Assembly: GCF_932526225.1 (NCBI RefSeq)
Contig: NC_064046.1
Coordinates: 11,929,719-11,993,718, forward strand
Origin: Nematostella vectensis
Taxonomy: Eukaryota > Cnidaria > Anthozoa > Actiniaria > Edwardsiidae
Direction of reading: 5' to 3'
DNA length: 64,000 nt
Every line of letters starts with the position of its first letter. Position 1 is the first letter of the stretch. The position numbers were made by a program, and so were the translations under genes. The notes under the pieces are model-generated. The model searched no databases. It was not told the DNA's origin and saw only the letters and a list, made by a program, of their open reading frames with translations. Of this stretch, positions 24,501-35,477 are shown piece after piece.

Positions 24501-26095
24501 CGGTGTCTGCTGTACTTCCTTTGCAGCATTGTCTGTAAGCTTTGGTGCCGCAGAGCCTGACCCAGACCTGATTGTCTGCGCCTTGGCTTCATCCTGTTGT
24601 AGGTTGGTCGCACCTCCGATGCTGCCTGGTAAGAAGTCCTCGTCACCAGACTCCCCAGTTGCGTCCTCCAGGGTGGCCTCTGCACTGTCGTTATCACCGG
24701 AGATGAAGCTCATCCCGCTACCGCTCTCAAGCGTCACCTCGTCCTTTCTGCCTTCAAACCCTGACGCTACTTCCTCGGGCACCGCATTGGAGCCACTCGC
24801 AGCGTCGGCACCAGATGCATATCCACTTGCTGCAGGCGTTGGGTCCTGGATTCCGCCCTCACTCCCTGGGAGAACTGGCGTCTCGGATTTAGCCTCGTTT
24901 TCGTTATGCAACGCGGAGATAAATGCTGCCTCGTCAGCCTTCAACGAATTAACGTCTGGTGTGTGCTTGTGTGAAAGTCTTGTATGTTGGTTGCTACCGA
25001 TAGTCGCCTTTTTCATAGGAATAGGAATCTGTTTGATTATCGTTTGGATTAGCACAGGCGGTGATGGCGGTGGTGCCGGTGGCTGCATAGGTGCGGGGTC
25101 AGCCGGCTTGGGGTGATAATACGGGGTGTTAGGGTGTGGTACCGCCACCTTTGGATTGTGGCGGGTATTCGACAATGGAGGGTGCATTGGATCCCAGGAT
25201 CCGCTACCACTCGCCGCATCCTCCGTTTGTTGCACATTGGTTGCACTCTCACCCCTCGATATCTCGCTTCTACTTTCAGAAGCGAGCCCATAACCACTGT
25301 CATTTTCCCCATCTGCCGAATGGGATGCCCCAATCGACTCAGTATTCCCCGAGGTAAAGTCTTTTGATTTTTGCGTGTTCAGTTGACGCCTGAATCTCTC
25401 GATTCCTTCAGATGCCGGTTGAAGACCCGCATCCTCGTCCCCAGCTACAGGAGCTAAACTTTCTAGCACTTTCATTAGATTAATGTTTGAGTCTTTGCGA
25501 AGCTGCACATTGTCCGGGACATCGGGAAACAACTGTTGGTACAGAAATTTCGAATTAGGGATAAATAAATCACTACAATGAGTAAAGCGTCATTTGTATT
25601 CCGTGGGCCACGATAACGAGAATTGGGGAAAAGGGATAGTGAAGCAAGCTGCTTGGTATATCGAAAAAAGTCATGGATTAAACGTGGCCCAAAAAAAAGC
25701 ATCGTGCACAGGTTTCATGTGTCGCTGCCCCTTTAACCATTGATGGTCAGCTATATTGTCAGGCCTAAGATTTTGACTCTAAGCGTTGCCCAAGAGAAAT
25801 CACACATTATGTGCAAACTTGATGAATAACTTCTGACACTACCCCTTTAACTACCATTTTGGGAGCCTGTTCGCCTAACGCAAGTCATACGTTTTGGTTT
25901 TACCGGAATTTAGAAGGTCAGATGCGGGTGGAATCACATACCAAACCCGTGAAGAAAACTGAACACATTTCTCTATCTATTTACACACGAGTGGTGTTAG
26001 TTTTAACTAATGTTAGACATTACGATTCAGCTTACCTCTCCTCGTACGATGCAAAGCAACGCGAGCACCGGAACGGCTATCCGAGCAAAAAACAT
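21117..26095 (-). CDS. NG-A: nematogalectin-like protein with a giant Ser-Gly-rich proteoglycan-like region
   Basis: Four exons on the minus strand, all junctions GT-AG and phase 0: 26095-26036 (signal peptide [20 protein letters not shown]), 25532-22632 (967 codons, Ser-Gly-rich), 22312-21911 (134 codons, 31 Gly-X-Y triplets) and 21569-21117 (SUEL lectin plus basic tail). The predicted product is 1271 residues. Collagen next to SUEL is the nematogalectin design, and nematogalectins build the nematocyst. The lectin exon starts [15 protein letters not shown] and holds [17 protein letters not shown] and YLKVCHEC. The last roughly 55 residues are strongly basic ([15 protein letters not shown]). 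An ERFRRQL site near residue 70 may be a furin-type propeptide cut. The ATG follows a strong acceptor (CCCTCCCAG, then ACAATG), so an untranslated first exon exists upstream. A TTTATT at 20000 is a plausible poly(A) signal. Confidence 0.88.
21911..22312 (-). CDS. NG-A exon 3: collagen-like Gly-X-Y region
   Basis: The exon opens with an acidic linker ([12 protein letters not shown]) and a [14 protein letters not shown] block, then runs 31 Gly-X-Y triplets rich in GPP, with one GGI, and ends GPDAIMP at the donor. NG-D has the same triplet count and a similar pre-collagen block ([16 protein letters not shown]), which supports common descent. The stretch probably drives trimer formation. Confidence 0.9.
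22632..25532 (-). CDS. NG-A exon 2: acidic Ser-Gly-rich mucin/proteoglycan-like region
   Basis: A single uninterrupted 2901-base exon. It is rich in Ser, Gly, Ala, Asp, Glu, Thr, Gln and Pro, and cysteine-free except in intron read-through. More than 40 SG dipeptides occur, many as SGSG next to acidic residues ([28 protein letters not shown]-like blocks). This is the kind of context used for xylosyl attachment of chondroitin or heparan chains. A motif LPGSxGG (variants LPGSEGG, LPGSIGG, LPGSVGA, LPGSVGG, LPGGDGN, LPGSEGK) recurs six times. A Pro/His-rich patch ([10 protein letters not shown]) lies near the N-terminus. No folded domain is recognised. A glycosaminoglycan carrier role is an inference. 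Confidence 0.85.
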
Positions 26096-26726
26096 TGTCT
26101 GGGAGGGAAAAAATCAAATAAATATTAATACCGTTATTATAGGTCTTTTATGTATTGTGTAGTGGCCATTTCTTGGACAAATGGCTGAATTGTGAAGTAT
26201 GAAACATGAAATTTTCGCCTTCGGTAGACCGGTGAGATAGAGGTCACAGGTTCAGTGATTCGGTCATCGTTAAACACGAGAACCTCAAAACGACGAAGGG
26301 TACAGATTTATAGAATTAGAGTGGAGAACAGAAAATCCTATACAGTATTATAGATTACATAGCGAAAATGAATAGATAGATAATTTCCCGTTTACTAAGA
26401 AGGGAGATTTTATGATTTGATGTTGCATTTGCAAAGTATTTTAGTTTTCTACAAATAATAAAAGTACAACAGTTGACCTCAATTCAACCTTACTATGTGT
26501 ATCATTTTGTATTAGTTGAAAATGGCAGTTTTCTGGGAGTGGCCGTGTGAAAGCACTGATTTGAGTCAAAATAATTCATGCGTCAACTCTCGAAATTTCC
26601 TTTAAATCGATTGGAGATTTCCACTACAAACTCGCAGAGGTAGTCCAAGAAATCGCCAAGTACACTCTATATAGTTTGAATATTGCATTTTTAGAAATAA
26701 AGTTCATCTTCTGTGATGTCACTTAC

Positions 26727-27350
26727 CGGAGCAAAAAGGGCACAAAACCCTCCGAGTCGATTGCGCGATCAAACCAACGATCTCTTTGCCGCGAACGTCT
26801 GTATAAAATCCAAACAAAACGCAGTCAGGGAACTGATGAGCGAAAGTGGCTGTATTTCAGAATCAATGTCAGATCGCTACCCGAGCGAGTATCAAGGGAG
26901 ACGTTCTGACTTTTACCTTCGTAGATCCGGAAATTCTGATACGTGCTGTCTAGCTAAACGCCCCTTTCTCTAGATCACACAATCCCATGGTAGTTTCCCC
27001 CAACTGCCAGATATTCAAGTACAAATTCAGGCCAAAATCGTCGCACTTTTTTCTCTCTTTAGTTGTTAAGTTCAGTTTTGCGCGTTATTTTCCGAATCAT
27101 GTCATTACGAAATCTAAGGTTAATGGCCGTGCAGAATTTAGCAGGTAGAATCAGCGCTCGATTTTGGCGTACACATCAGCGATCACAGCTTAAAAAATCG
27201 ACGAATCTTATCACAATCTTTATATTAATCCACTGTTTACAATAGTATAACTTTGTTTAAGACTTACCAGAAATTTTGGGTTGAATTTTGTCAATTTACT
27301 GCGTTTTTTCACTCATGACACCACCTCCCTTCCAAGAGTCTGTTTTCATA
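26727..27350 (-). promoter_or_regulatory. Candidate 5' untranslated exons and CpG-rich promoter of NG-A
   Basis: NG-A exon 1 has a strong acceptor three bases before its ATG, so a leader exon is needed. Two minus-strand donors fit: CCG/GTAAGTGAC at 26727 and CTG/GTAAGTC at 27268. A CpG-rich patch with a GCATGCGCG palindrome follows near 27390-27470. Transcript data would be needed to choose between them. Confidence 0.35.
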
Positions 27351-28149
27351 AAGTAATGGGACGGAACGCCGAATGAGGTAATTCCCCTGGAATGCCCCTT
27401 AGGCGCGAACAACGCATGCGCGAAAAGCGCAACCCTGAGATACCTGCACTCGGAAAATCTCGCGTCAATTTCATGTAAAAACTACCTCGTGAAAAGTAAT
27501 AGGATTTTATCAGAGAATATTTCAGGGGTCTTTATGAAGAGTTTTCCTTGTGTGTAAGGCACCGGTTAGTAGTCTGTTTGTTTATCCTCGTGAATAGAGG
27601 GGGCGACACATCGAGACTAGCCACCTGTCTATGTGAGCGTAAGGTCATTGCGGACGTACAAGGAAGCTTCGCGCAGCGTTCGACTCTCGAAAAAATAGGC
27701 ACGGGAATGACATATGAGCGTATTTCTACTAGCTTTTTAACAGCACTCTGTTCAGCTATGTGCAGTTTATCTAGTCGTGCTGGTGGTTGGCGAAGAGGGG
27801 GAGATTTGCTTAAGTCTAGCTATTTGCGATCAGTTGTTGTTTAAAGTCATCGGTTTTATTCACGCCTTTGCAGCAGATAAATCTAACTAAATAAAAACTT
27901 AAAGTTTCGATTTAAAATTTTATGTTTCCAAAATTGGGTGCATGCTATTTAAATTTGTTGTGTTTCGAAGATATATCCTGAACTTGGAAGAAATGATAGG
28001 CTTTTATTTGTGATACACTTTAGATAGCTTCCATATTCATGGCTTTATATTTCAAATCTCCGTTTCTCCTTTTTCTCGATCTTTAAGTAATTTACAAGAT
28101 TTTAAATGAAGCAGTGAACAAACGGAGACTGACAGTGAAGCCAATGGAT

Positions 28150-28790
28150 GTGATGATGATTTAGATGATGATGAATGTGATGATGTTAACAACTTTGGCG
28201 ATGATAAATGTGATGATAATGATGATTTAGATGATGATGAATGTGATGATGTTAACAACTTTGGCGATGATTAATGTGATGATGTTAATAATTTTGGTGA
28301 TTATTAATGTGATGATGATAATGATTATTAAGATGATGATGAATGCGATGATGGAAATAATTTTGGTGATGATTGATGTGATGACGATAATGATTATTAA
28401 GATGATGATGAATGCGATGATGGAAATAATTTTGGTGATGATTGATGTGATGACGATAATGATTATTAAGATGATGATGAATGCGATGATGTCAATAATT
28501 TTGGTGATGATTTATGTGAAGATTTTAATGATTTTGATGATGAAGATAGGTAATCATGATTTCGATGATGATGAATGTGATTATTGATTGTTAATGTGAT
28601 GCTGATAATTATGATTTTGGAGATGATGAATGTGATGATGATAATTTTGATTTCGATGATGAATGTGATTATTGATTATTAATATGATGATAATTATGAT
28701 CGTGGGATGATGAATGTGATGATGTTTATGTTACTTTTGATGCTGATGATGATAGTGATGATGATATTATGATTGATGGTACTTTGATTC
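28150..28790. repeat. GAT/ATG-rich tandem repeat with a 69-bp higher-order unit
   Basis: The stretch is dominated by GATGATGAATGTGATGATG-type repeats. A 69-bp unit beginning ATTATTAAGATGATGATGAA recurs at 28324, 28393 and 28462. Open frames here (Met/Ile-rich on plus, Ser-rich on minus) are products of the repeat. Confidence 0.9.
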
Positions 28791-29054
28791 ATTCATTTGG
28801 GCTAAGAACGGACAGGTGTAGTGGTCGGGGGTTGCTAGGGTGTTCTTTGCGTCCACTATTGGTCAAGGCTATTGGTGTGAAATTGCCGTTCAAACAATTA
28901 TAAATTTTTAATTCTATCCACAAATCTTTGCTAAATCAGATTGGTATCTATGTTACGATAAATAGCCGTGAAACAAGCCACCTCCGGATGAATCGGCCCT
29001 TGTTAGAACACGAGTAGAGAGATTTGACTATTAAAGTGGGGATATTGTGGAGAG

Positions 29055-29480
29055 ATGAAGCTCCAAGTTCGATGCTTGGGCCTTTTTGTTATAGCTTTTT
29101 CATTTGCTGGATTCGCTGCGTTAAATGCCTTCGAAAGTACTCTTACGGGCATCGTCAAGAAAGCCAACGTCACGGATCTAGCGTGCACTGGGCAGAAGAT
29201 GACACTGCTTTGCGAAGAAAGCGAGGGTATAAAGATCAAATCCGCATTTTGGGGTCGAGATGATCCTTATGTTTGCTCGGACTCAAAACCGATCGAAAAG
29301 CGATGCAAATCCATGAACCCGAATTACCCCCGTGATAAACTCTCCTCCATCTGTGATTCGGAAAGCAGGTGTGAAGTAAAGGCGAATGAAGCGTATTTTG
29401 AGATGCCTTTATGCGTGGATGTGTCAAAGTACTTGAGGGTTGTTTATGATTGCATGGTAATGAGCGGTTTGGGCTTCTAG
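29055..29480 (+). CDS. NG-B: stand-alone secreted SUEL/Gal_Lectin domain protein
   Basis: A single open frame of 141 codons with a signal peptide (MKLQVRCLGLFVIAFSFAGF) and one SUEL domain: [45 protein letters not shown] and SKYLRVVYDC. The AFWGRDD block matches NG-C. There is no collagen region and no Ser-Gly tract. A donor-like GTAATG follows the last domain Cys, but splicing there would only change the last few residues. The gene points the opposite way to the other cluster genes, head-to-head with NG-A with about 3 kb between. A soluble lectin of the same system is likely; it could also be a nematogalectin that lost its collagen exon. Confidence 0.85.
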   Translation: MKLQVRCLGLFVIAFSFAGFAALNAFESTLTGIVKKANVTDLACTGQKMTLLCEESEGIKIKSAFWGRDDPYVCSDSKPIEKRCKSMNPNYPRDKLSSICDSESRCEVKANEAYFEMPLCVDVSKYLRVVYDCMVMSGLGF

Positions 29481-31082
29481 TGATGCTTGTTATCATTTGT
29501 TAAACTACAGAGTCTGTGAAAAATCGTTCGTATCGTTCGCTAAATTGCCGGAACTACGAAGTCTACGAAGTCTACGTCCTTTCTCGGTTCCCCCATCAAA
29601 TGGCATCAAGGACATTGGATGCAAAGTGGAAATCCCTTCACACTCCGCAACTCTCAGCGGCCTTCTTTGGCGCTCATAGATATCTCTACCTCAAAAGAGC
29701 CCGTGCGACGTTAGCGGCCTAGGAAAGAATCCGCTGGATCCTTGAGCACGAGGGTCTTTATCGAGTCTTCAAAGGGAATAATATTTTACACTGTAAAAAA
29801 CACATTGTCGTGGTGAATCATTTTCTAGCTCATGTTTCAGCTTTAATTGTTTCTTAAATATGTACAAGTGTATAGTTGTTATTGTTAATCATAGGGATAG
29901 GGCAATAACATGTTTATTAGACACTGATTAATGTGCTCTGTAGGACTAGATCTCTCTTTTCATTGTAGTTCGCAGCCTTTTTTTCTGTGAACCACAAGAG
30001 TGACATGTTCTAGGACCGGCGCTTAATTTCTTTTTCCGTGGAAAAGTAGGGACCTTGAGAAGCGCCCGAAAAAACCGCTGGGTCTCCGAGCACGCAAAAG
30101 CAACACCAGTCCCCCCAATTTTTTTAATAATGGGAATCAATGTTCCAAAGTCCTGCGCATTTGAAATGTTAATTATTATTTTAAAATTATAAGTTTGCAT
30201 CGTTAACTTATAGCCAACAAATAGTTTAGATTACTCCGATCTCTAATGTGTAAAGAAAGGTAGCCACCCGTATTCAACGGTCACCTGTACGTTACCACGT
30301 CTGGATGAACAACACAATAAATAAATGGCACTTGGATCTTCATGCGCCTTCTTGGTTATCCTAAATAAAAGTTATGAAAAATCTGATAGTTATAAAGCAT
30401 CAGTTTGGACCTAAGTTAGTCGACTGAGGAAAAAGCGGGTTGGTAAAAAGAAAATCAACGTGAAGTGCAAGCAGAGAGTGAAAAGGAAACGCAAGAGAAC
30501 GGGACTGTTACTTGGTTTTCCTTCTGGTTTGGTTTTCACATTCTCTTCTCCGCTTTTTCTCTTTGTACTTTCTCTTCGCCATAGTTAAGGTTTAGAAAAT
30601 CTACCAAAAAGCCAAACCCTCTTTCGGCGGCAATGTTCTTCATTTACAAGGATGTTGTTGAGAACCTTAACTCGTCACTCACTTATATCTAGTCCCTTTG
30701 CCGGGTACATTTGACGTTAGGTGTGAAGCGAGCCATGGTCTTGGGTTTCTCAAGCCTAATATGATCGTAAACTTGAACTTAACTTGAGTCTGTATTGGTA
30801 CGTTGAGGTATTGCACGTTAGGGGTAGTACTCCATCTTAATGTTCATCAACATTTATATTTTTGACCAATGGAGCACTGAAGAAGGGTTTCGGTTTGATC
30901 ATATATGTTAGTGAGAGTTAACCGTACCCAAAAAGGTTTCAATTTGATCCCATATGTTTCTGAGAGAGTTATGTACCCGTCATTCTGTGACAGTCATATC
31001 TCACTTGAAGATACTTCAGCACCGAAGAACAGCAAAGAGGCAGCTCGAAAAAGCTCTCAGACGCTTTCACTGTGCATAATTC

Positions 31083-31163
31083 CTTACTTAATGTACAGAA
31101 TGTATATTATGCAATGCAAACCTGTATATATATACCCTATATACATTCTGTACATTAAGTAAC
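31083..31163. repeat. Hairpin-forming inverted repeat
   Basis: ACTTAATGTACAGAATGTAT at about 31083 is matched in reverse by ATACATTCTGTACATTAAGT ending near 31163, giving near-perfect arms of about 23 bp around an AT-rich loop. It could be a small MITE or a hairpin-RNA source; no coding function is seen. Confidence 0.75.
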
Positions 31164-31557
31164 TTCACTTATTCTGAATTAATGTTTTCAGCCAATTCCT
31201 ATTCCCTCCACTTTCTGACCAGCTTGCAGCTAATTTCTTGCTTGCGTTTCTCTTGTTGTTGCCGTTCTTCTTTTCCTCCTTCTCTCTTTATTTTTTATTT
31301 AATGGTACCGAAAATATGTGGGAAAACGGAAAAATGTTCCTCCTGGAAGGGGGGGGTCCGCAAAATACGCTGGATCCTCGAGCATGTCACAACCTATTGA
31401 GCGCGGCGTCAGAATCAACTTCGAACCCAAGGTACAAAAGGTATTTGTGTCTATAAAAATAGACAATTACATTCGGCACGGTAGGAGCCGTGAATTAGAG
31501 ATACCGCAACGAAAGTGTCTTTCGCAAACGAGATGTGTAACATACGACAAATCCGCT

Positions 31558-32654
31558 TTAATGTTTATGTATCTTTTTTAAGCGCTCTAGTCCCTTTCGG
31601 ATAAAACGTCCATGTTTCGCCCGGTGTTTTCTTTGAGGTCGAAATAGCTTGCTTCTTGCTACCAATGTCGTAACGTCACTTCCGCCGCTCGTCCCAGACC
31701 CTGAGCCACTTCCGCTTCCGCTGGCCTCAACATCTCTGCGCATGCGCCCCTTTGCTTGTTTGCTGATGAAAAATCCTACGGAGAGTTTTCCACTTGAGTA
31801 AAAGCTTGCAAGAGATAAGCCCTGGTCGATGAGATGCGGCTTTCGCCTTACTGGGGATGACCTCTGTTGAAAGACAAAATATAATAGAATAAAATAGTGC
31901 GGCTATAGTTTCAGTAAGTCACTATGTCCCGAGTTTCTCATGGGTCACGTCCCAGTCAAAAAACTGCTGTTAGAGGAGAGACGGGAGCTTTGCCTGAAGA
32001 GTGGTTTCCTGTTCATTCGCCTTGATGTATAAGAACCCAGTTTTAAGCATTTACAAGACCCACGGGCCCCCTAGACATTCACGATTCCCAACTTACCTGA
32101 AATATGGGTATTTCCTTTTTACTTAGGAATGGTTCGTACAATTTGGGAGATTTGCAGTAGGGAAAGAGCCTTTTGAATTATTTTACTCACCCAAACTATA
32201 GAGCAGTTATTTCCGACGAAAATTTACGTCTCTAAGAATCGGTTGAGATTTTAAAAATATGAGTCAAATAAAGCGGTTATCATCGTATTTTTGAAATCGG
32301 GAAAAATAATTCGAAAATCAAGTTTTTGTGTGTGAAATGCTGAAATCTAGCCTTAGCCTTTTGAGGTGTGCGCATTTCTTTTAGAAAAGATTTCTTTATG
32401 AAGAGGTTAAGCCGAGCTCTCTTCTTTTATTCTCGAATCTAAAGAATAAGAAAGGCCAATAGAACCCCCGACCTTTTTTTTTAAGAAATTTGTCTTTAAA
32501 AATGATAGTTTCGAATCCCAGCGTGGCCCACGAGAAATTCAAAACGTCATGCGCAAACAAAATATGCGACTGTTGATGCAGTCCCTTTAAATAGCAAACT
32601 TACCACCAGGATTACGATGGAGCAGAAGGTACACAAGGGACCAACGATCTTCAT
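31558..32654 (-). CDS. SG1: small secreted Ser-Gly repeat peptide precursor
   Basis: Two exons, 32654-32604 and 31863-31558, joined in phase 0, predicted 118 residues. Exon 1 encodes a hydrophobic leader (MKIVGPLCTFCSIVILV) and its ATG lies three bases after an acceptor (CCCCTCAG, then AACATG), as in the nematogalectin-like genes. Exon 2 starts RSSPVRRKPHLIDQ, contains the basic stretch GRMRRDVEA, then a run of five SG dipeptides (ASGSGSGSGSGTSGG), and ends in a very basic tail (RPQRKHRAKHGRF, KKIHKH). No cysteine or known domain is present after the leader. RMRR is a plausible processing site that would release an SG-led basic peptide. Function unknown; the exon plan and SPxxRKP motif tie it to SG2 and NG-C. 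Confidence 0.7.
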
Positions 32655-33477
32655 GTTCTGAGGGGATCTAGAGGCAAAGATTGCTTTTAAACATCATCTA
32701 CTCACGTGATTTTTAAAAACAGTGTAGAACAGACCGATTTTCATTTCCAGGTTCTGGGGACTAAAGTCCTAGTGTGTAATTCAGGTCCAAGACATGTCAT
32801 AGGTAGGTCACATACGACTAATGCCGCATTCACACCAGCACTTAAACCATTTTAAAGGTGGTTCAATTAAAATGATTGAAATCTCAATCTCCCAAGAGTG
32901 GACAGAACCAAGAACAAAACTGAATAGACTGTGCTGTACATGTTACTAAGTGATCATTTAGCTAGTAAGAATTTAACACAATGAGAAACTTGGCAAGTTA
33001 TTAAGCAAAGAAAAACCTTGTTTAACTAAACATGGCTTTGATGTGAATGCTGCATTAATCTTGCTAGATAAAAGTTGGACGCGAAGCAGGTATAAACCAG
33101 TTTTAACACATGGGCGGCGCACCGGGGGGGAGGCTATAACACCCCCAACCTTCCCTTCAAATTTTCCGCCATTTTTTTTTTTTTTTCAAAAAAGAGGGAA
33201 AGAAATTCTAAATAATGTTCTATGGCGTAAATTACCGCTGAATTTCCCTTGGAATTGATAAGTGTTCAAGGCTGCGCTATTGTTCTACTACTCCTTTGGA
33301 AATCCACATTCTAATGACAACCGTACTATGAATAAAAACACGAGACTTCTACATTAGTAAGTTTTGTATTTTACCAAAATACAATGAGCTCTCTTTTCAA
33401 TTTACTCAAATTCCCTGAGGGTAAGGGAGTGATACCAGACCTCCCCCTCCACTCCCGCCACTCTTTTTCCAGCCTCC

Positions 33478-33502
33478 CCCCCCCCCCCCCCCCCCCCCCC
33501 CC
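33478..33502. repeat. Poly-C run
   Basis: About 25 C residues. On the minus strand this gives a G-tract able to form quadruplex structure. It lies between SG1 and SG2. Confidence 0.9.
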
Positions 33503-34429
33503 GTCAAAAAATGGTCTAAGGCCCCTGACTATGCACGGATTCATAAAAAAACGAGCACACCAGACATACAACAGTCTATCTAGGAAAAGTGACAAACGGC
33601 TTCAGGGGCCTGGGAACGAAGTTCCCTTACATGAAAGGCTGTGCACAACAGTTCTCGCTTTTGTACTAGATATAACGTATAAACAAGATTAAACATTATT
33701 TAGGATTGATTAGTAATTAAAAACTGGGTTAATTATTGACTGAAAAGTTGATGCAACAGGAAATACATAGTACAGATTCTGAAATGGCCGAATTTAGTAG
33801 ATAGACGATGGAAGTAAAGAGTGAAAATACCGGTCGGTAGTCACTAGTTTTTTTCATGTTTTGTCGGTAGTCAGTTACTTTTTTAACCGTTTGTCGCTGG
33901 TCGCTTAACCCCATCCAGGACCCTGAAATAACCACTTTTAAAATAAACTGATAACACGCATGCCCTGTCTCCGTCTTTTTTATGATGGTCAAGTATCTTC
34001 AAGTGGACAGGTAACACTTCTACGTAGCTTTTTGCGTCACGTCTTTTTGTGTCTTTTGTCTAACCATATTTTTTTGTATTTTGGTCGCATAAACTCGTTC
34101 TCAAATATTCATATTCTTTATTTTAATTACATTTTTATTTCAGTGATCGATCTGAATCCATTCTACTAGTTTGCTTGTGTAACACAATTTTTGTTGTTTA
34201 ACTATACTATTGTTGCTTTCCTATTGTTTTATCAACATCTGCAACCAAGCGTGAGCAATGGAAGTCTTACCTTTTGATCCGTATCGCTGGTCAGCGCATT
34301 TTCTCAAAAGAATACTCGCTGAGTGATCTTTACAAGATTTTTCTCTTGTGGGCACCAGCCTGTCGCCCGATCACTAGATCACCTGCATGTACCTGCTGAC
34401 CAAGTATCCGACATCATTTTCGTGACATG

Positions 34430-34780
34430 TCCAACAAGACTTGCGTGAAATATCCGACATGACTTGCGTGACATATCGTGAGTATCTGATCAGACTTGCG
34501 TGACATAGTATCTGATAAGATTTGCGTGAAATCTCCGATATTAATGGCGTGACATAGTATCCGATATGACATGCGTGACATATTATCTGATAAGTCTTGA
34601 CATAGTATCTGATAAGACTTGCGTGACATAGTATCTGATTAAGACTTGCGTGACGTAGCATCTGATTAAGACTTGCGTGATGTAGTATCTGATTAAGACT
34701 TGCGTGACATGTCACCTTATAAGACTTGCGTGACATAGTATCTGATAAGACTTGCGTGACGTAGTATCCAATAAGAGATA
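34430..34780. repeat. About 26-bp minisatellite
   Basis: A degenerate unit close to GACTTGCGTGACATAGTATC plus TGATAA repeats roughly 13 times. Frames through it (SDTMSRKSYQIL-like on minus) are repeat artefacts. Confidence 0.85.
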
Positions 34781-35477
34781 TTACATGGTAGCGCGCGGAT
34801 ACAAATCTATTGTTGAAGTACTAGGTAAAAGGGATGAGGATAGCCTTATTATTCCCTCTATCTCCCCCCAGTAGCTGACAGCAGATGATCAGTTCCATAG
34901 CCGTCATAGTTCCGTATCACTCAGCATTTGTTTTTATCTTTTTGCCTCGAATATTGTAGATTTGAACAATCCTATATCCTAAACTATAACCACGACCTCC
35001 GGGAAGCACGAAAAACTAAAAGCAAGGTAAATCGAAAATATCTCATCAAGCCAGAAAAAAAAATCCATACACATTAACAGACATCCTTTCTTCAAAGCAT
35101 AATAAACTTGTAGTCGTCTTAGAAAAAATCATGAACATTGGGTCCTCCGAAAAATAGATAGAACAATTTTAATATGAAGTGATACGGAACTGGTTATCGT
35201 TCTGTTCTGATGGTTGACGTTTTCTTTCTTACAGGATGTTTTTAGCAGGGATTTGTTGGCAACATGGAGTAAAGGGTAAAAGGGGACTGAACCTGGATGG
35301 CTACATAAAGGTATTGAAAATCACACTTTTCCTTTTTAACATACAATTTTTTATTTAACATTTCAAGGAATTCAGAGTTTAATTTGAGCTAGAAAGCTCC
35401 AAAACCCCAGAGGGCTTTTTTCTTCTTCCAGCCGGAACCCAAATCCACTTCCACTCAGAACCCTAATCCACTTCCGC

